The notes: generated from the letters alone by a model not told the origin. A stretch of DNA of 64,000 nt from Bradyrhizobium diversitatis (GCF_016031635.1 NZ_JACEGD010000043.1:1-64000); one strand, 5' to 3'; counted from the first letter of the stretch, positions 17,681 through 26,427 are shown. Made by a program: numbers and translations.

Positions 17681-18240
17681 GCCGCCCGCTCTTTCGTCTG
17701 AAGCGACTGACGAGCTTTCATGAGCGCAAAACCCAGCAGATTGAGCCCGGGCCAAGCATGCGGGTCTCCGGCTCGCTTGTCGTCGGCGGCAAGACCAATT
17801 CCCCAAATGCTGTCGACGGGACTGGCTTCCACAAGGACGGTCTCGCCGGTCGCGAGCAGCCAGTCTCTGAGTTCGGGATTTTGGCCGAACTTCGCCAGAT
17901 TCCCGCGCACTGCCACATCGAAGCGATGAGCGATCCAGCGCTCATCGTCGTAGTTTTTCACCAATCGACCGAGCTTTTTCGCCTGCGATGGAGCAGGTGC
18001 AGCAAGGATGGCGTCGAGGGTGTCTCGATCCCCAAAGAGTTCGGCTTTCTGCGCCATCATGTAGTGTTCGGCCGTTGCATAGGCCTGGCCATCAATGATG
18101 AACGTCGCTGGCCACCACTGGCTGAGCACGTGCTTGTCGACCCTGTGATCCTTGGGCGTGTGTCCCCAGAAGAAAAGAAACTCCGCAACCCATCCAGAGC
18201 TGACGGCACTCTTCAGTGCGTCCAACCCGTCGATTTCCAT
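17677..18240 (-). CDS. NADAR family protein (YbiA-like N-glycosidase)
   Basis: 187 residues with NADAR-family motifs: EFLFFWGHTP, LSQWWPATF, YATAEHYMMAQKAELFGD, WGIGLAADD and GLNLLGFALMKAR. In E. coli YbiA and plant/archaeal homologues the domain cleaves an N-glycosidic bond in riboflavin intermediates; some NADAR proteins reverse ADP-ribosylation and occur in phage-defence settings. No defence partner is adjacent here, so housekeeping metabolite repair is the simpler reading. Confidence 0.87.
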   Translation of the reverse strand: MEIDGLDALKSAVSSGWVAEFLFFWGHTPKDHRVDKHVLSQWWPATFIIDGQAYATAEHYMMAQKAELFGDRDTLDAILAAPAPSQAKKLGRLVKNYDDERWIAHRFDVAVRGNLAKFGQNPELRDWLLATGETVLVEASPVDSIWGIGLAADDKRAGDPHAWPGLNLLGFALMKARQSLQTKERAA

Positions 18241-18270
18241 TCATCCTCTCCTTCCATCATCATGGTACGC

Positions 18271-18534
18271 TCAGCAGCCGCGGCAGATGTTGTTGATGCT
18301 GCGGTAGACTGCGTCGTCATCCTGCCGCAGCTGGCGCATCGTTTCGAGTGTCTTGCTCTCGTCCGCCGCAGGTGCAGGTTTGCGCTTTGTAGCCAGCTCT
18401 TCCTCCTGACGCTTGTAGCAGGCCTCGCGATCAGGCTTGGCCTGGATGAAGCGGCAGTTCTGCTCGAGGGCTGCGGCGGGTGTGGTTGAGAGCGCGAGGA
18501 CGACGACGGCGGGCAGGGCATGTTTCAAGAGCAT
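18271..18534 (-). CDS. small secreted Cys-containing protein
   Basis: 87 residues from ATG 18534. A signal peptide is visible (MLLKHALPAVVVLALS, then TTPAAALEQ, cleavage after AAA/LEQ likely). The mature part is charged and has four Cys: NCRF, ACYK and a C-terminal ICRGC. The ending DDAVYRSINNICRGC resembles that of the very short frame at 46422-46595 (DDALLNKKIKGICHGC). Function unknown. Confidence 0.65.
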   Translation of the reverse strand: MLLKHALPAVVVLALSTTPAAALEQNCRFIQAKPDREACYKRQEEELATKRKPAPAADESKTLETMRQLRQDDDAVYRSINNICRGC

Positions 18535-18566
18535 CGAATCCGTTCGTTGAGATGAGCGCGGCACAT

Positions 18567-18641
18567 GTAGCCCGGATGAGCGAAGCGACATCCGGGAATG
18601 CAGCGGGCGGTCCCGCATATCGCTTCGCTCATGCGGGCTAC
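18567..18641. repeat. gtagcccggatg-type palindromic repeat
   Basis: The sequence runs gtagcccggatgagcgaagc, then acatccggg, an inner spacer, and a mirrored end cgcttcgctcatgcgggctac. This inverted-repeat family is widespread between Bradyrhizobium genes. A second, short copy is at 63220-63257. Confidence 0.75.
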
Positions 18642-18723
18642 GGCCTCCGCCTACATGGTGTACCTTCTCTCAGGTCCATTCTGCGAGAGCAACCGCCATC
18701 TTGTGACACCTTCGCGACGCAGC

Positions 18724-19608
18724 CTACAGCGACCGCGCCAGTAACGTTTTCAGGAGGGTGAGCAGCGCCTGCACCGCGGCGGCATTGCGCCGCCGCTCGG
18801 GAATCGCGGCCTTCACCCACAATTCGGGAATCGGAAAGTCGCGCAGCACCGGCTTGAGCGTGCCGTCGCGTAATGAGTCCGCGACGAGATAATGCGAGAG
18901 CAGCGCGATCCCGTTGCCAGCGATGGCGCTGCGCGCCAATACATGGCCCTCGTTGGACGACAGCAGCGGGCTGACCTGGACGCTGATGCGGCCGCGCGGT
19001 CCGTCGAAGACCCATTCGGGGCCGGTCGGCATGAAACTGAGGCAGCGATGCTCGACGAGGTCGCGCGGATGTTTTGGTGTGCCGTGCTTCTTCAGGTAAG
19101 CCGGCGAGGCGCAGAGCAGCCGCTTCAGCGGGCACAATGGCTCGTCGATGACGCCGCCGAAGGAATGCGGGAAGGCGCCGATGGCGATGTCAAAACCTTC
19201 GGCCACAGGATCGACCGGACGATCGATCAGCACGATCTCGAGTTTTAGCCGCGGGTTCTGGGTCTGGAAGGCGCTGAAGGCATCGGCGAGGCGCGCCACG
19301 GTCAACGAGGTCGGCGCCTTGATGCGCAGGTGATCGACGAGGTCGTGGCCCTTCTCGCCCATGCGCGAGAGCAGGTCGGTGGCGTCGGCCACGACGCCAC
19401 GCGCGCGATGCACATAGCGCTGCCCGGCTTCGGTGAGCCGCAATTGCCGCGTCGAACGATGAAACAGCGGCGTGCCGATTCGGGCCTCCAGTTGCGTGAC
19501 GCGCTTGGCGACGACCGAGGTCGAAACATTGAGCTTTCGTGCAGCGGCGGAGAAGCCGGCCGCATCCGCGGTGGCGAGGAAGGCCTGAAGGTTCACCAGG
19601 ATGTCCAT
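18724..19608 (-). CDS. LysR-family transcriptional regulator
   Basis: 294 residues from ATG 19608 (AAAGG ribosome site; a GTG at 19614 is too close to it). N-terminal HTH (FLATADAAGFSAAARKLNVS, then VAKRVTQLEARIGTPLF), followed by a LysR substrate-binding domain with VDPVAEGFDIAIGAF and LCASPAYLKKHGTP. It belongs to the CrgA-like group of short LysR proteins. Divergent from the FAD oxidoreductase/ABC operon at 19720, which it may control. Confidence 0.9.
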   Translation of the reverse strand: MDILVNLQAFLATADAAGFSAAARKLNVSTSVVAKRVTQLEARIGTPLFHRSTRQLRLTEAGQRYVHRARGVVADATDLLSRMGEKGHDLVDHLRIKAPTSLTVARLADAFSAFQTQNPRLKLEIVLIDRPVDPVAEGFDIAIGAFPHSFGGVIDEPLCPLKRLLCASPAYLKKHGTPKHPRDLVEHRCLSFMPTGPEWVFDGPRGRISVQVSPLLSSNEGHVLARSAIAGNGIALLSHYLVADSLRDGTLKPVLRDFPIPELWVKAAIPERRRNAAAVQALLTLLKTLLARSL

Positions 19609-19719
19609 ATCCACCTTTCTCGATTCGCGAAAGCTGATCGCGTATTTTGGTAGATTGTAGCTTGCTGCGCGTTAATTCATAGTCGCCCTCAAGCAAGAGA
19701 TTTCGGGAGCGGACGCGCC

Positions 19720-21087
19720 ATGCGGGCCACGATGATCGAAGAGCCGGCACGACAAGTGCCGCTCTATGGCGAATACGAAGTTGTCGTGCTCGGCGGCGGA
19801 CCGGCCGGCATCGTGGCGGCAGCGTCAGCGGCGCGCGCGGGACGGAAGACGCTGCTGATCGAGCGTTACGGCTTCCTCGGCGGCATGGGCACCGCGGCCG
19901 GCGTCACCAATTTCTGCGGCCTGCATGGCAATGTCCATGGCGAGCACCGGCGGCTGGTGCAGGGCATGGCGTCGGATCTGTTGGCGCGGATTGATCGGCT
20001 GAACGGCCTCAACACGCCGCATCTGATCCTCGGCAAGGTCTTCGCGCAGGCCTATGACACCGCCGCGTACAAGATCGCCGCTGACCAGCTTCTCGCCAGT
20101 CACAAGGTGCACATCCTCTTTCATGCGCTCGGTGCCGGCGTCGTGATGGGCGATGACCGCCGCGTTGACGCTCTGCTGGTGGAGACCAAGGGCGGCCGGC
20201 AGGCGGTGCGATCAGAAATCTTCATCGACTGCTCGGGCGATGGCGATCTCGCCGTGTGGGCCGGCGCGCCGTTCGAGATCGGCGACGAGCAGGGGCATCC
20301 GCTCTATCCCTCGATGATGCTCCGCCTCAACGGCATCGATCCCGGGAAGGCGGGCGAGGCCTGGCGGACCATCCCGCAACTGATGGAGAAGGCGCTCGCG
20401 GCCGGCACGCACACATTCCCGCGCAAGAGCGCCATCGTGCGGCCGCAAAAATCCGGCATCGAATGGCGCGTGAACTTTACGCAGGTTGCGCGCGAGGACG
20501 GCCACGCCATCAACGGCATCGAGCCCGACGATCTCACCCGCGGTGAGATCGAGGGCCGCAAGCAGGCGCTCGCCGCGTTCGAATTCCTGCGCAGCACCGT
20601 ACCGGGCTTTGAAAAATCCTACATCGTCGACCTGCCGCCGCAGCTCGGCATCCGCGAGACCCGCCGCATCGAGGGCGGTTATCAGCTCAGCGGCGAGGAC
20701 GTGCTCGGCTGCGCCTCGTTCGAGGATTCGATTGGCGTTAACGGCTGGCCGATCGAGGCCCATGTTCCCGGCGACGTCGTCTTCACATTTCCGCCAATTC
20801 CGGAATCGCGCGGCTACAATGAGCTGCCCTACCGGATGCTGGTGCCCCAGGGCGTCGACAATCTCCTGGTCGCCGGCCGTTGTGCCTCGATGACACATGA
20901 AGGCCAGTCGGCGGCGCGTGTCTCCGGTGCCTGTTTCGTGATGGGCGAGGCTGCCGGTTCCGCCGCCGCGCTGGCGCTCTCCGGAAACCGAATCCCGCGT
21001 GACATCCCCATTGAAAAGCTGCAGGAAACGTTGAAGCAACAGGGCGCCTTCATCGGGCGGGACCAGGCCGTCTCCGAAGGGCTGTAG
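19720..21087 (+). CDS. FAD-dependent oxidoreductase
   Basis: 455 residues. N-terminal FAD-binding VVVLGGGPAGIVAAASAARAG at about 23-43, then ERYGFLGGMGTAAGVTNFCG, typical of the FAD_oxidored family that includes TIGR-type putative thiazole/heterodisulfide-like flavoproteins. A second FAD contact is LLVAGRCASMTHEGQSAARV near the C terminus. Reaction unknown. It is the first gene of a run with an ABC importer 34 bases downstream, so it probably acts on the imported compound. Confidence 0.82.
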   Translation: MRATMIEEPARQVPLYGEYEVVVLGGGPAGIVAAASAARAGRKTLLIERYGFLGGMGTAAGVTNFCGLHGNVHGEHRRLVQGMASDLLARIDRLNGLNTPHLILGKVFAQAYDTAAYKIAADQLLASHKVHILFHALGAGVVMGDDRRVDALLVETKGGRQAVRSEIFIDCSGDGDLAVWAGAPFEIGDEQGHPLYPSMMLRLNGIDPGKAGEAWRTIPQLMEKALAAGTHTFPRKSAIVRPQKSGIEWRVNFTQVAREDGHAINGIEPDDLTRGEIEGRKQALAAFEFLRSTVPGFEKSYIVDLPPQLGIRETRRIEGGYQLSGEDVLGCASFEDSIGVNGWPIEAHVPGDVVFTFPPIPESRGYNELPYRMLVPQGVDNLLVAGRCASMTHEGQSAARVSGACFVMGEAAGSAAALALSGNRIPRDIPIEKLQETLKQQGAFIGRDQAVSEGL

Positions 21088-21121
21088 CGGACTGCAGGAC
21101 AGCGGCGGCGGAGGAAATTGA

Positions 21122-22126
21122 ATGATCGGGATGGCGCGGCTCGCGATAGCGGGCCTGGTGGCGATCATGGCGATGGGCACGGCGCGGGCCGAGGATGTGC
21201 TGAAGGCCAGGATCGGCGTGCTCCGCCTGTCCTCCTCCGCGCCCGTTTTCATCGCGCAGGACAAGGGCTATTTCCGCGACGCCGGCCTGGAGGTCGAGCT
21301 GAAATTCTTCGACGCGGCGCAGCCGATCGCGGTAGCGACGACCTCGGGCGATGTCGATTTCGGCGTCACCGCCTTCACCGCGGGCCTCTACAATCTCGCC
21401 GGCAAGGGCGTGCTGAAGGTGATCGGCGGCATGAGCCGTGAGAAGCCCGGCTATCCCCTGATCGGCTATTTCGCCAGCAACAACGCCTATGCCGCCGGGC
21501 TGAAGACGCCGAAGGACCTCGCCGGCAAGCGCGTGGCGGTAACCCAGGTCGGATCGAGCTTTCACTATTCGCTCGGCCTGCTCGCCGATAAATACGGCTT
21601 CAAGCTCTCTGAGGTGAAGATCGTTCCGCTGCAATCGCTGTCGAATGCGGCGGCTGCGCTGAAGGGCGAGACTGTCGACGCCGCGCTGCTTCCGATCTCC
21701 ACGGCGCGAAAGCTGATGGACGAGGGCGGCGCGAAGTTCCTGGGCTGGGTCGGCGACGAGACGCCGTGGCAGCTGGGGGCGGTGTTCGCCTCGCCGAAGA
21801 CGCTGGCCAGCAAGACGCTGGTGACGAAGCTGCTCGGCGCGCTCGCCAAGGCCGATCGCGAATATCACTATGTCATCCTTGCCGCGATGAAGGACGGTGT
21901 CGCCCCGATCAACGAGCAGACAAAGCCGCTGCTGGAGATCATCGCCAAGTACACCAATTTGCCGGTCGAGCAGGTGGTCGGCAATTGCGCCTATGTCGAT
22001 CCCGACGGCAAGCTGGACGTCAAGAATGTCGACAACCAGATCAAATGGCTCCAGGAGCAGGGCTTTGCCGACAAGGGTTTTGACGTGAATGCGATCATCG
22101 CCAAGGACTATGTGAGGGCGGATTGA
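21122..22126 (+). CDS. ABC transporter substrate-binding protein, NMT1/SsuA type
   Basis: 334 residues with a signal peptide (MIGMARLAIAGLVAIMAM, then GTARAED). Family motifs: PVFIAQDKGYFRDAGLEVEL, VDFGVTAFTAGLYN, LAGKRVAVTQVGSSFHYSL. These periplasmic proteins serve nitrate/sulfonate/taurine and pyrimidine-precursor-type importers; the ligand is not resolvable. First component of the importer completed by the next two genes. Confidence 0.9.
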   Translation: MIGMARLAIAGLVAIMAMGTARAEDVLKARIGVLRLSSSAPVFIAQDKGYFRDAGLEVELKFFDAAQPIAVATTSGDVDFGVTAFTAGLYNLAGKGVLKVIGGMSREKPGYPLIGYFASNNAYAAGLKTPKDLAGKRVAVTQVGSSFHYSLGLLADKYGFKLSEVKIVPLQSLSNAAAALKGETVDAALLPISTARKLMDEGGAKFLGWVGDETPWQLGAVFASPKTLASKTLVTKLLGALAKADREYHYVILAAMKDGVAPINEQTKPLLEIIAKYTNLPVEQVVGNCAYVDPDGKLDVKNVDNQIKWLQEQGFADKGFDVNAIIAKDYVRAD

Positions 22127-22150
22127 TCGATGCGAGCACGTCTCTCTCCC

Positions 22151-22228
22151 CGTCATCCTGAGGTGCGAGCAGCGCAGTGCATCGGCTCGACTTGCGGCGC
22201 GCCGCAAGTCGAGCACCTCAGGATGACG
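22151..22228. repeat. long palindromic repeat inside the ABC operon
   Basis: Outer arms cgtcatcctgaggtgc (22151-22166) and gcacctcaggatgacg (22213-22228) are exact complements. Inside is a perfect 30-bp palindrome at 22185-22214 (arm gctcgacttgcggcg). The RNA would fold into a very stable hairpin between the binding-protein and ATPase genes. Confidence 0.9.
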
Positions 22229-22253
22229 GAGATAGAGTGAGAGGACGCAGCTC

Positions 22254-23027
22254 ATGGACCTGATTGCCAACCACATCTCCCATCGCTTCGGCGATCTCGC
22301 CGTGCTCGACGACGTCTCCTTCACCGTCAGCGCCGGCGAGGTGGTGGCGATCGTGGGGCCATCGGGATGCGGCAAGAGCACGCTGCTGTCGATCCTGGGC
22401 GGCCTCTTGCTGCCGACCTCCGGCGCGGCGGAGCTGCGCGGGGCGCCGCCGGCGGACAGTCTCAATCCGCTGACCTTCGTGTTCCAGGATTTTGCGCTGC
22501 TGCCCTGGGCCACGGTGGAGGAGAACGTCGAATTCCCGCTGCTGCATGCCCAGCTTGGCGCTGCGCAACGCCGTGCGCTGGTCGAGGACGCGCTGCGCCG
22601 CACCGGCCTGACCGATTTCCGCACCACCTATCCAAAGCAGCTCTCCGGCGGCATGCGCCAGCGCGTCGGCATCTCACGCGCGCTTGCGGTGAGACCTGCG
22701 ATCCTGCTGATGGACGAGCCGCTCTCGGCGCTGGATTCGCAGACCCGCGAGCTCCTCATGGAAGACTTTGTCCGCCTGCTCGCCGATGGCGGCATGGGCG
22801 CGGTCTACGTCACCCACAATCTCGAGGAAGCCGCACGGCTTGCCGACCGCATCGTGGTGCTGTCGCGGCGGCCGGGACGCATCCGCGAGGTCGTAACCGT
22901 GCCGATGACGCGCGCGGCCCGCGGCGAAATTGCTGCGCGTGAACGGCTGCTCGCGCTTCAGAACCAGATCTGGTCGCTGATCCGCAACGAGGCGATCGAT
23001 GCCGAGCGCGAGGTCCAGCATGCTTGA
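22254..23027 (+). CDS. ABC transporter ATP-binding protein (NitT/TauT type)
   Basis: 257 residues. Walker A GPSGCGKST near 38, Q-loop FVFQDFALLPW, ABC signature LSGGMRQRVG, Walker B AILLMDEPLSALD and the switch His in VYVTHNLEEA. The cytoplasmic motor of the importer. It overlaps the permease gene by eight bases at 23020-23027 and follows the large palindrome. Confidence 0.93.
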   Translation: MDLIANHISHRFGDLAVLDDVSFTVSAGEVVAIVGPSGCGKSTLLSILGGLLLPTSGAAELRGAPPADSLNPLTFVFQDFALLPWATVEENVEFPLLHAQLGAAQRRALVEDALRRTGLTDFRTTYPKQLSGGMRQRVGISRALAVRPAILLMDEPLSALDSQTRELLMEDFVRLLADGGMGAVYVTHNLEEAARLADRIVVLSRRPGRIREVVTVPMTRAARGEIAARERLLALQNQIWSLIRNEAIDAEREVQHA

Positions 23028-23841
23028 CCGCGCGCCGGCGGAGATTGCGAAGGACACTGCGACGCGCCGCGTCCGCTTCCGCGGCGCGGGCTTCGTGCCG
23101 GACTCGAGCCGCCACGGCGGTTGGATCGCGCTCGCCCTCGTCATCGCGATCTGGCAGGTCGCGGGCAGCGACGGCCTCGTCAATCCGTTGTTTCTGCCGC
23201 CGCCTTCCGCCATCGCCCGCGCGATCTACCAACTCGCGGTGTCGGGCGCGCTCTGGCAGCACGTCTCGGCCTCGCTGCTGCGCATCGGCGTCGGCTGGCT
23301 GCTCGGCACCGCGGCCGGTGTCGCCGTCGGCTTTGCCATCGGCCTGTCGCGGCTGGCGCGTAGCGTCGGCATCACCTTCATCTCGGCGCTGTTCCCGATT
23401 CCCAAGATCGCGCTGTTGCCGCTGTTGATCCTCTGGCTCGGCATCGGCGAAGAGCCGAAGATCGCGACCATTGCGCTCGGCGTCTTCTTCTCGACTGCGA
23501 TCTCGGTCTATAGCGGCGTCGATGCGGTACCGCGCAACCTCATCCGCATGGCGCAGAGCTTCAACGTTCCATTTGCCACCATCGTGCGCAAGGTGATCTG
23601 GCCGGGCGCGCTGCCCGCGATCCTCGCCGGCTTCCGCATCACCGCCTCCGTGGCGCTGCTGCTCGTCGTCAGCGCCGAGATGATCGGCGCGCAATACGGC
23701 ATCGGCGCCTTCGTGCTGCAGGCCGGAAATCTGATGCAGACCGATCAGCTGCTCGCGGGCGTGGTGATCCTGTCGGTGTTCGGGCTCGCAGTCGGCAAGG
23801 TGATCGGCTGGCTGGAGACGCGGCTGTTGCACTGGCGATAG
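23020..23841 (+). CDS. ABC transporter permease (NitT/TauT type)
   Basis: 273 residues from ATG 23020, overlapping the ATPase gene. About six membrane segments, e.g. IALALVIAIWQVAG, LLRIGVGWLLGTAAGVAVGF and VALLLVVSAEMIG; the coupling EAA-like loop is NLIRMAQSFNVPFATIVRKV, then IWPGALPAI. BPD_transp_1 inner-membrane channel component. Last gene of the operon, followed by a palindromic repeat. Confidence 0.92.
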   Translation: MLDRAPAEIAKDTATRRVRFRGAGFVPDSSRHGGWIALALVIAIWQVAGSDGLVNPLFLPPPSAIARAIYQLAVSGALWQHVSASLLRIGVGWLLGTAAGVAVGFAIGLSRLARSVGITFISALFPIPKIALLPLLILWLGIGEEPKIATIALGVFFSTAISVYSGVDAVPRNLIRMAQSFNVPFATIVRKVIWPGALPAILAGFRITASVALLLVVSAEMIGAQYGIGAFVLQAGNLMQTDQLLAGVVILSVFGLAVGKVIGWLETRLLHWR

Positions 23842-23854
23842 CTACCGTCACAAC

Positions 23855-24012
23855 CGTCGTCCCGGGCAAGCGCAAGCGCAGACCCGGGACCCATAACCAC
23901 AGGCAATCGTGATTAAGGGGACTCGGAGTTATTCGCTTGGCGCCCTCATTACTCCCTATGGCTATGGATCCCGGATCGGCGCGCGCTTAGGGCGCGCTTG
24001 TCCGGGACGACA
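23855..24012. repeat. composite palindromic repeat, about 158 bp
   Basis: Left unit cgtcgtcccgggcaagcg followed by agacccgggacccataacca; right unit mirrors it (ctatggatcccggatc, then gcgcgcttgtccgggacgac). The same two-unit structure with a variable middle recurs at 26553, 34132, 36314 and 57973. It fills the gap between the converging permease and gentisate dioxygenase genes. Confidence 0.85.
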
Positions 24013-24035
24013 CCGGGTATTGCTCAATACCCGCC

Positions 24036-25076
24036 TCACGCGTTCCCGCGATCTTCCCTGAACAAATCCAGCTTCTGCTGCACGGGCCGGTCCGAGAAGC
24101 TGAACAGCACGGCGTCGTCGTCGGCCTCGTGCGTCACCCAGTGCCAGCTCGGCACCACGAACAGATCGCGCGGGCCCCACTCGAAAACGGCATCGCCGAT
24201 CCGGCTGCAGCCCTTGCCTTCGATCGGGCAGAACACCGTCGCGTCGGTCGCGCGATAGCGCGCGGTCTTGAATCCCCTGGGCAACAGCTGAATGAAGGTG
24301 CCGATGGTCGGCATGGCGAAATCGCCGGTCTCGGGGTTGCTGAACTTCAGCTTGAGCCCGTGACAGGCGTCCCACTCCTGGCTCGCGCGGGCCTTCTCCA
24401 GCGCCTCGCGGGTGTAGGCATAGGGATAGCTGAAGATCGGCGAGGTCTTCGAGCTCCGCTTCAAATCGACCGGCAAGAGGTTGTGGCCGTAGCGCGCAAA
24501 GCTGTCGCCGGCAGGTTTCGTGATCTTCTGCTGGTCTTCCTTCGATCCTTCCGCGAAGGAGCAGTCGAAGAACTGCACCAAGGGGATATCGAGGCCGTCG
24601 AGCCAGAACATCGGCTGGTCGGTCTCGTTGGAATGATCGTGCCAGGTCATGGACGGCGTGATGATGAAATCGCCGGGCTCCATCGCGGTGCGTTCGCCAT
24701 CGACGGCGGTGTGGGCGCCCTTGCCTTCGAGCACGAAGCGCAGCGCGGACTGGCTGTGCCGGTGCGCAGGGGCGACGTCGCCGGGCACCACCATCTGCAC
24801 CCCCGCGTAGAGCGAGGTCGTGATCTTGGATTGGCCGCGCAACCCCGGGTTCTCCAGCACCAGCACGCGCCGCTCGGCTTCCTTGGCGGTGATGAGCTTG
24901 CCGGCCTCCGTCATGTAATCGCGGATGACGTCGAACTTCCAAAGGTGCGGCCGGCAGGCGCTCTTCGGCTCCGGCGTGATCAGGTCGCTCATCACCGTCC
25001 ACAGCGCGGTGAGATTCTCGCCGTCGATCTTCTTGTAGAACGCCTCGCGTTCCGGCGTCTTGGTCACGGCTTCCAT
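24036..25076 (-). CDS. gtdA: gentisate 1,2-dioxygenase
   Basis: 346 residues from ATG 25076. Bicupin with metal-binding His residues in the first cupin (VVPGDVAPAHRHSQSALRFV, then MTWHDHSN) and a second cupin holding FVVPSWHWVTHEADDDAVLF. Length and motifs fit gentisate dioxygenases, which cleave the gentisate ring to maleylpyruvate with Fe(II). Divergent from the maleylpyruvate/maleylacetoacetate isomerase remnant and MarR gene; a near-consensus promoter and a shared dyad precede it. Confidence 0.88.
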   Translation of the reverse strand: MEAVTKTPEREAFYKKIDGENLTALWTVMSDLITPEPKSACRPHLWKFDVIRDYMTEAGKLITAKEAERRVLVLENPGLRGQSKITTSLYAGVQMVVPGDVAPAHRHSQSALRFVLEGKGAHTAVDGERTAMEPGDFIITPSMTWHDHSNETDQPMFWLDGLDIPLVQFFDCSFAEGSKEDQQKITKPAGDSFARYGHNLLPVDLKRSSKTSPIFSYPYAYTREALEKARASQEWDACHGLKLKFSNPETGDFAMPTIGTFIQLLPRGFKTARYRATDATVFCPIEGKGCSRIGDAVFEWGPRDLFVVPSWHWVTHEADDDAVLFSFSDRPVQQKLDLFREDRGNA

Positions 25077-25099
25077 GGTTGCTGCTCCCGATCGTTTGT

Positions 25100-25135
25100 T
25101 GATTGACAGTATACTGACGATCTGGCTAGCGTCAA
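25100..25135 (-). promoter_or_regulatory. gtdA promoter with overlapping dyad operator
   Basis: On the minus strand a -35 TTGACG (25130-25135) is followed after 16 bases by -10 TATACT (25108-25113). The -10 lies inside a dyad (24 bp at 25100-25123, core AGTATACT, flanks GAT/ATC). Twenty-two of the 24 bases recur before the monooxygenase gene at 29494-29517. Overlap of operator and -10 suits repression by the nearby MarR protein. Confidence 0.65.
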
Positions 25136-25157
25136 CGTGACGGATGACATACAAGGT

Positions 25158-25270
25158 CGTCATTCCGGGGCGACGGGACCGCGCAAACGCGCGGCCCGGA
25201 GAGCCCGGAATCCATAACCACGATCGGGAGTATGGATTCCGGGCTCTCGCTGCGCGAGCCCCGGAATGAC
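25158..25270. repeat. cgtcattccgggg-type palindromic repeat
   Basis: Arms cgtcattccggggc and gagccccggaatgac with an inner mirrored pair (gagcccggaatccat / atggattccgggctc). A sister copy is at 62707-62809. It separates the gtdA operator from the isomerase remnant. Confidence 0.85.
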
Positions 25271-25290
25271 AGAAATAACAGGGAGGCCCA

Positions 25291-25807
25291 ATGAAGCTGC
25301 ACGGCTATTTCCGCTCCAGCGCCGCCTATCGGGTGCGGATCGCGCTGAACCTCAAGGGGCTCGGCGCCGAGCATCTGCCGCATCATCTTCGCAAGGGCGA
25401 ACAATGCGCGCCCGCTTATCTGGCCATCAACCCGCAGGGCCTGGTGCCGGCGCTGGAGGATGATGCGGGTACGGTGCTGACCCAATCGGTCGCCATCATC
25501 GAATGGCTCGACGAGACCCACCCCAATCCGCCGCTGCTGCCGAAGGATCCGCTTCGCCGCGCCAGCCTGGGTCAATCGCGAGGGCCTGTCAGCCTGCGAG
25601 ACCCTGATCCGAGACGAGAAGGGGCCGTTCTGCTTCGGAAATGCGCCGACGCTGGCCGATCTCTGCCTCGTACCGCAGCTTACCAATGCGCGCCGCTTCG
25701 GCGTCGACGTCCCCGCCTATCCGCGCCTGCTCGAAGCCGAGGCTGCCGCCAAGGCGCTGCCCGCCTTCGCCGACGCCGCACCGGAGAAGCAGCCCGATGC
25801 CGAGTAA
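25291..25807 (+). pseudogene. maiA: maleylpyruvate/maleylacetoacetate isomerase, internal deletion with frameshift
   Basis: The frame from ATG 25291 opens as a zeta-class glutathione transferase: MKLHGYFRSSAAYRVRIALN with the SSAAYRVRIAL signature, then NPQGLVPALEDD and QSVAIIEWLDE. It leaves the family after about residue 91 (near 25563). From 25565 a second frame gives the family C terminus (AWVNREGLSACETL, GNAPTLADLCLVPQL) to a stop at 25807. About 40 central residues are missing (about 171 of some 212). The enzyme would isomerise maleylpyruvate in the gentisate pathway; as written it is broken. Confidence 0.82.
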
Positions 25808-26309
25808 GCCTGCCGCTCCGATCACCATGGACGCGGTCTATGCCGCGCCGGGCTATCTGTTCCGGCGCATGCAGCAGATCGCGGTCTCGATCTTCATGGA
25901 GGAGTGCAAGGCGTTCGATCTCACCCCGGTGCAATATGCCGCTTTGGTCGCGATCCATACCCATCCCGGCATCGACGCGACGCGGCTGTCGGCGGTGATC
26001 GCCTTCGACCGCTCTACGCTCGGCAGCGTGATCGAGCGGCTTCAAGCCAAGGGCTATATCGAGCGCAAGCCGGCGCCGGAAGACAGGCGGATCAAGTTGC
26101 TCCACCTGACAAAATCGGGCGGCGCGATCCTGCGCGACATCATCCCCGCCGTCGAACGCGCCCAGGCGCGGATGCTGGAGCCGCTGAAGCCCGCCGACCG
26201 CAAGGCGCTGATGGGGCTGTTGGTGCAGCTCGTCGATCTCAACAACGAGGCCTCGCGCGTGCCGCTGCGGGCGGAGGATGCACTGGAGCATCTGGGGAAG
26301 AGCGGCTGA
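25797..26309 (+). CDS. MarR-family transcriptional regulator
   Basis: 170 residues from ATG 25797, overlapping the isomerase remnant by 11 bases; MDAVYAAPG at 25827 is an alternative start. Winged-helix MarR core: LTPVQYAALVAIHTHPGIDA, TRLSAVIAFDRSTLGSVIER and the wing GYIERKPAPEDRRIKLLHLT. The best candidate to bind the shared dyads at 25100 and 29494; likely ligand is an aryl-CoA or aromatic acid. Inference from position and family. Confidence 0.9.
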   Translation: MPSKPAAPITMDAVYAAPGYLFRRMQQIAVSIFMEECKAFDLTPVQYAALVAIHTHPGIDATRLSAVIAFDRSTLGSVIERLQAKGYIERKPAPEDRRIKLLHLTKSGGAILRDIIPAVERAQARMLEPLKPADRKALMGLLVQLVDLNNEASRVPLRAEDALEHLGKSG

Positions 26310-26353
26310 GGGGATGTGAGTGAGCGGGTCTCCGCTCGCGCCTCATTCATCGC

Positions 26354-26402
26354 CGTCGTCCCGGATCGGCGCGCGCTTAAGGCGCGCTTGTCCGGGACGA
26401 CA
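26354..26402. repeat. cgtcgtcccgga palindrome, short form
   Basis: Arms cgtcgtcccggatcggcgcg and cgcgcttgtccgggacgac around a gcttaag centre. It lies just after the MarR gene and inside the 37-bp direct-repeat interval. Confidence 0.8.
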
Positions 26403-26427
26403 GCGAATGTGTGGCGGCGCCGTCGCC

